A DNA stretch of 64,000 bases from Clostridia bacterium (GTDB taxonomy: Bacteria > Bacillota > Clostridia > Christensenellales > CAG-138): positions 1-64,000 of the forward strand of contig JAFXSG010000021.1 of assembly GCA_017525875.1 (NCBI GenBank), read 5' to 3'. Below the pieces are notes generated by a model. The model did no database searches, had not been told where the DNA came from, and saw only the letters and a program-made list of their open reading frames with translations. Positions 60,821 through 64,000 of this stretch are shown here, one piece after another; the first letter of the stretch is position 1; each line of letters starts with the position of its first letter. The position numbers and the translations under genes were made by a program.

Positions 60821-61368
60821 GACTTTTTCACGACGGTGATGTGCAGGCCCTGAACGGCCGTCACGACGATGGGCTCGCCCTTTGTGACGAACTCGCCGTC
60901 CGCAAGCACGTCGAGGCGTTTGCCGTCGATCATCGCGATCCCGCTGGGACGCAGTGCGGAGAGCGCGACGCCCTCGCAGCCGACGAGCTTTGCGGCGTCT
61001 TCACTGCAGAGTTCGGTGGAGCCGGCGCTGATGCTGTCGGTCAGGATCAGCTTTGAGTCCTTCTTGCGGTTCTTGCCGAACACCACCTTGAAGATGATTA
61101 TCGCAGCGATGCAGAGGATCACCATTACGATCGCGAGAGTGAACATCGCCGCGCCGAAGGTGTTGGAACTGACGATGAGGCCGGCGATGATCGCCGCGCC
61201 TCCCGAAACGCCGGCAATGCCGAAGCCCGGGATGATCATTTCAACGACCACGAGCGCGATGCCGATCACGAGCAGGATGATCCCGCCGACGTTGAGCCCG
61301 GCGGCCCAGTCCGAGAAGAAATTCGCCTCGGTCGCCATTCCGGTGGCGGTCAAAAGTTCGAGAAGCAT
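60817..61368 (-). CDS. NfeD-like membrane protein
   Basis: A 183-aa short-form NfeD. Three or four TM helices lie in residues 20-100 (with GIALVVVEMIIPGFGIAGVSGG, the family core), followed by a C-terminal OB-fold domain (about 120-180: LVGCEGVALSALRPSGIAMIDG). NfeD proteins partner with flotillins. It is first in the operon, with GGAAGGAG before ATG 61368; an in-frame start at 61389 is disfavoured. Confidence 0.9.
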   Translation of the reverse strand: MLLELLTATGMATEANFFSDWAAGLNVGGIILLVIGIALVVVEMIIPGFGIAGVSGGAAIIAGLIVSSNTFGAAMFTLAIVMVILCIAAIIIFKVVFGKNRKKDSKLILTDSISAGSTELCSEDAAKLVGCEGVALSALRPSGIAMIDGKRLDVLADGEFVTKGEPIVVTAVQGLHITVVKKS

Positions 61369-61417
61369 GTTGTTATCTCCTTCCGGCAATACTGCCGCGT
61401 TGATTTTGATTATTTAT

Positions 61418-61446
61418 ATTATACTTTGCTTTCCCCGCATATTCAA
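61418..61446 (-). promoter_or_regulatory. Promoter of the nfeD-floA operon
   Basis: On the minus strand, TTGAAT (61446-61441), 17 bp and TATAAT (61423-61418). Confidence 0.75.
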
Positions 61447-61502
61447 TTCTTTTTGGCCTTTGATAGTGGCATCTTTGTGGCAAAGCGGGCATAAACTGAA
61501 GC

Positions 61503-62606
61503 ATGAACATGAGGAGCATGTCAAAATTTGTACGGGCAGTAGCCTTCGCCGCACTCGCGTTTGCCGCCGTCTTTCCCCGGCTGAAACCGGCGGACAACGG
61601 GGTCGCAGAGCCGTTTCTCGACCTCGTTCCGAACGTCACGCGCGGGCTCGATCTCGTCTATATCCCCGGCGCACAGAGCGGCGCCGTTTTAGAGAGCGCC
61701 GCCCCGCAGGAGGAAGTCCCGCCCGTTTCAAGCGACGCGGAGGTGGAGGTGTGGGACGGCGAAAAGGCCCTTCACATGAGCCTGACCGACTATATCATCG
61801 GCGTTACCGCGGCGGAGATGCCGGTCTCGTTCGAGCTCGAGGCGCTCAAGGCACAGGCGGTCGCGGCGCGGACCTTCACGGCGAAGCACCTGACCGGCGA
61901 GCTGCGCTGCAGGAGCGGATGCACGGTCTGCACGAGTACGGCCTGCTGTCAGGCGTACGTCTCCGTGGACGACATGCGCAAAAACTGGGGCTCGAACTTC
62001 GATAAATACTACGCCAGGATCCGCGAGGCCGTGCTCGGGACGGACGGGCTGGTGCTCACCTGCGGCGGCGAGCTCGTGACGGCGCTGTATCATTCTTCCT
62101 CCGGCGGGCGGACGGAGAACTGCGAGGCCGTGTTCGCGGTGGCGCTGCCGTACCTCGTCTCGGTCGAGAGCGAGGGTGAGGAGGAGTTCCCCGAGTACAG
62201 CACGGAGCGCTCCTGGACGACCGCTGAATTCGTTAAGCTTATAAATGAAAAGTTCCCGGACGCGTTCATGACCGACCCCGAGAAGGACGTTCAGGTCTGG
62301 CAGCGTACGGAAAGCGGAAGGATCACGCTTATCCGCCTCGGCGGGACGGTGCGCACGGGGCAGCAGCTCCGCATCGCCCTGCGCCTCAGAAGCACGAACG
62401 CTTCGTTCGCCTTTGAGGACGGGCGTGTGACCGTCACCTGCCTCGGCTACGGGCACGGCGTGGGCATGAGCCAGGTCGGCGCGGACGCGATGGCCAAGCG
62501 CGGCGCGGGTTTTGAGGAGATCCTCAAGCACTACTACACGGGCGTGGAGCTCACCCGCCTGCCGGACGAGACCTCGATCTGGCTTGCCGGGCAGCCGCCG
62601 GTGTGA
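61503..62606 (+). CDS. SpoIID/LytB domain protein
   Basis: A 367-aa protein with an N-terminal TM or signal segment (about 8-27). The SpoIID domain starts near residue 85 (SLTDYIIGVTAAEMPVSFELEALKAQAVAARTF); the Glu of AAEMP is the catalytic residue of this lytic transglycosylase. ALYHSSSGGRTENCE and the late GYGHGVGMSQVGADAMA are hallmarks. In spore formers SpoIID trims peptidoglycan during engulfment. Cys-rich CRSGCTVCTSTACC may bind zinc. Three ATGs lie close together (61503, 61509, 61518); the first is used without strong evidence. Confidence 0.9.
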   Translation: MNMRSMSKFVRAVAFAALAFAAVFPRLKPADNGVAEPFLDLVPNVTRGLDLVYIPGAQSGAVLESAAPQEEVPPVSSDAEVEVWDGEKALHMSLTDYIIGVTAAEMPVSFELEALKAQAVAARTFTAKHLTGELRCRSGCTVCTSTACCQAYVSVDDMRKNWGSNFDKYYARIREAVLGTDGLVLTCGGELVTALYHSSSGGRTENCEAVFAVALPYLVSVESEGEEEFPEYSTERSWTTAEFVKLINEKFPDAFMTDPEKDVQVWQRTESGRITLIRLGGTVRTGQQLRIALRLRSTNASFAFEDGRVTVTCLGYGHGVGMSQVGADAMAKRGAGFEEILKHYYTGVELTRLPDETSIWLAGQPPV

Positions 62607-62645
62607 GCGAGTAATAACAACTATTTATAGTAATGAGAATTAAAT

Positions 62646-62686
62646 GGGCGATGGGAGCGCATCCGCGTGAAAAATCGCCCTTTTTT
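62646..62686 (+). terminator. Terminator of the SpoIID-like gene
   Basis: GGGCGAT (62646-62652) pairs with ATCGCCC (62674-62680), with an inner GC stem, then six T. Confidence 0.75.
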
Positions 62687-62703
62687 GATCCTCCCGTTCG
62701 TGT

Positions 62704-62709
62704 TATAAT
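62704..62709 (+). promoter_or_regulatory. -10 box of the GNAT gene
   Basis: TATAAT 26 bp before ATG 62735; the -35 region is poor. It excludes the earlier in-frame ATG at 62711 as a start. Confidence 0.5.
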
Positions 62710-62734
62710 AATGAAAACGATCCCGGAGATGAAC

Positions 62735-63184
62735 ATGGAGTTTCTGAACACCGATTTTCTTGATGACGGCGAGATCCGGCTTGTGCTGAAGGCGCAGAAG
62801 CAGGCGGATCCCGCGAGGAACCGCGTCCCCGCCTACCTTTTCTATATCACGGACAGGCAGCGCGGCAGGGTCGGCACCTGCGACCTGCGCGTCGGCTGGA
62901 TCGACCCGCTCTATTACAGCGGCCACATCGGCTATGAGGTCGACGAGGCGTACCGCGGGCATCACTACGCGGCAAAGGCGTGCAGGCTGCTGTTCGGGCT
63001 TGCGAAGAAGCACGGCATGCAATACGTGCTCATCACCTGCCGGCCGGACAATATCGCCTCAAGAAAGACCTGCGAGTACGCCGGCTGCAGGCTCGTGGAG
63101 ATCGCGGAGCTCCCGCCGGATCACGAGCTTCGCACGGAGAGCGGCCACACGCACGAGTGCATTTACAGGTACTATCTGACCTGA
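62735..63184 (+). CDS. GNAT family N-acetyltransferase
   Basis: A 149-aa acetyltransferase. IGYEVDEAYRGHHYAAKACRLL carries the acetyl-CoA loop (RGHHYA, with His in place of the more usual Gly/Leu), followed by ITCRPDNIASRKTCEYAGC, the RimJ/RimL-like N-x-(A/P)-S-x-(R/K) segment. The substrate is unknown. ATG 62735 has CCGGAG six bases before it; the frame is open from 62633 across a terminator and promoter. Confidence 0.82.
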   Translation: MEFLNTDFLDDGEIRLVLKAQKQADPARNRVPAYLFYITDRQRGRVGTCDLRVGWIDPLYYSGHIGYEVDEAYRGHHYAAKACRLLFGLAKKHGMQYVLITCRPDNIASRKTCEYAGCRLVEIAELPPDHELRTESGHTHECIYRYYLT

Positions 63185-63216
63185 TTTCTTAACCGATCCC
63201 CGAAAGGAACAGCAGT

Positions 63217-63435
63217 ATGAAGATATTCTTTTTGATCATCGCGATAGCGCTTGTCGCCGCAAGCGTTTTCTGCCTTGTGTTTGCGGCGCTCAACCGGGTC
63301 ATGTACCGCAGCACTCAGGACGCCAAGCCGGAGTATTACGACAGGCTCCACCGCAACGTCGTCATCTTTTTAACGCTCGGGATCATGATAGCGGTGCTCG
63401 CGGCGGCGTGCTTCTTCGTCCGCTCCAAGTTTTAA
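63217..63435 (+). CDS. Small membrane protein
   Basis: A 72-aa protein with two TM helices (about 3-25 and 47-68) joined by a charged loop (YRSTQDAKPEYYDRLHRN). Not recognised. CGAAAGGAA precedes the ATG. It lies 32 bp after the GNAT gene and 29 bp before the next gene, so the three may be co-transcribed. Confidence 0.65.
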   Translation: MKIFFLIIAIALVAASVFCLVFAALNRVMYRSTQDAKPEYYDRLHRNVVIFLTLGIMIAVLAAACFFVRSKF

Positions 63436-63464
63436 CGCGTTTTACCGAATAACCGGAGGTCCCC

Positions 63465-63962
63465 ATGAAACGAAAGCTCACAGTGCTGACACTGGTCATT
63501 GCCGCGCTTGTTATGCTTGCGGCGTTCTTCCCCGCGGCCGCGGAGACCGCAGCGCCCGCCAATGCCGGCCCGGCGAAATACACGGAGGCCGAACTCAATG
63601 AGAAGCTCACCGATATCGTCATGGGCCTGCAGCAGGCCGGCGTCGGCTGCACCGCCTACGACGTGGACGCGGAGACGGGCTCGATCCGCATAGCCGTGCC
63701 GCACAGCCGCTACACCCCGGCGAAAAACGCCCTGTCCCGCCTCGACCTCATAAAGAACGACCCCGAGCTCCCCGTGTTTCTTTTCTCGGACGGGCTCCCC
63801 GCTTCCGGCGTTGAGGGCGGTGAGCGCATCGCTGCCGCGAGCGGCAGGATAAAACCCAACCTGATGCTCGCCGTGGCGTTCGGCGTCATCTGCCTGATCC
63901 TTTTCTACCCCGTCCACCGCGCAAGGCAGCGCCAGATCCAGATGATGCGGATGCGAAAGTGA
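63465..63962 (+). CDS. Hypothetical exported membrane protein
   Basis: A 165-aa protein with a signal-like segment (about 5-26, AAFFPAAAE), an outer domain of ~100 residues (about 35-130, no known family) and a C-terminal TM (about 132-147) followed by an Arg-rich tail. This topology places the middle domain outside the cell. Ribosome site CGGAGG. The last 38 bases of the window after it show nothing. Confidence 0.65.
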   Translation: MKRKLTVLTLVIAALVMLAAFFPAAAETAAPANAGPAKYTEAELNEKLTDIVMGLQQAGVGCTAYDVDAETGSIRIAVPHSRYTPAKNALSRLDLIKNDPELPVFLFSDGLPASGVEGGERIAAASGRIKPNLMLAVAFGVICLILFYPVHRARQRQIQMMRMRK

Positions 63963-64000
63963 AGGGCGGGAATGCAGCTCTGAATTGAAAAAAGCGCGGA

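Noticed and set aside
1..64000. CRISPR array, prophage, tRNA or rRNA genes
   Set aside because: No regular 25-40 bp spaced repeats, integrase or phage structural genes, and no tRNA T-loop/acceptor patterns were found by reading.

Overview
The window reads as a chromosomal segment from an anaerobic, GC-rich member of the Clostridia. The evidence is the mix of families: [FeFe]-hydrogenase maturases HydE, HydG and HydF, a SpoIID-type protein, a GlgC/GlgD pair, dockerin-bearing secreted proteins, BlaI/M56 systems, FloA/NfeD and many ECF sigma factors. Start sites often show AGGAGG-like ribosome binding sites and TTGACA/TATAAT promoters with 17-bp spacers. An uncultured gut lineage (Oscillospirales or Christensenellales type) is my inference; no 16S gene is present to prove it. 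I found no tRNA, rRNA, CRISPR array, prophage or transposase gene.

Layout. 1-507: a 193-bp direct repeat and no gene. 508-5469: a zinc-ribbon protein, a lipoprotein metallopeptidase, a GNAT enzyme, thymidine kinase and a nucleoside deoxyribosyltransferase-like protein. 5727-10997: a BlaI-type repressor followed by two tandem M56 (BlaR1-like) membrane peptidases with near-identical N-termini and unrelated C-terminal sensor regions. 11238-13495: an RluA pseudouridine synthase and peptidase T. 13603-15286: ECF sigma and zinc anti-sigma. 15489-20195: CoA-transferase subunits, an orphan Na+-pump beta subunit with a small gamma-like partner, an unknown protein and a DUF1846 protein. 20401-25961: lipoprotein, a second ECF sigma with a DUF6273 membrane sensor, a membrane protein, and a DnaJ/DUF5685 pair. 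26138-27136: a TIR-transmembrane protein.

27298-32327 is a complete BMP/nucleoside-type ABC importer (lipoprotein, double ATPase, two permeases). 32394-38026 is a minus-strand block with a PIG-V-like glycosyltransferase, two MATE exporters and an M28 peptidase. 38096-43834 is a minus-strand operon mreC-mreD-PBP2-HAD-tgt. 44367-47155 holds glgC, glgD and an NTF2-like protein. 47210-51462 is the hydrogenase-maturation operon (TM1266-like regulator, hydE, hydG, hydF), preceded by a candidate structured leader RNA that ends in a terminator. 51578-56625 has two secreted dockerin proteins (LRR and GLUG type) around glutamate dehydrogenase. 56733-58893 is a third ECF sigma/membrane-sensor pair. 58949-61368 is the nfeD-floA envelope operon on the minus strand. 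61503-63962 has a SpoIID-like protein, a GNAT enzyme and two small membrane proteins.

Themes. The segment is rich in envelope sensing: two M56 receptors, three ECF sigma/sensor pairs and a membrane TIR protein, several of them with proline/threonine-rich extracytoplasmic linkers. Two families of short, non-coding dispersed repeats occupy several of the larger intergenic gaps: a 93-129 bp MITE-like element with terminal inverted repeats, and a ~100-bp element that carries a terminator hairpin. The most promising undescribed items are the leader RNA before the hydrogenase-maturation operon, the paralogous M56 receptors with no beta-lactamase nearby, the DUF6273 sensor fused to an apparent anti-sigma protein, and the TIR-transmembrane protein.
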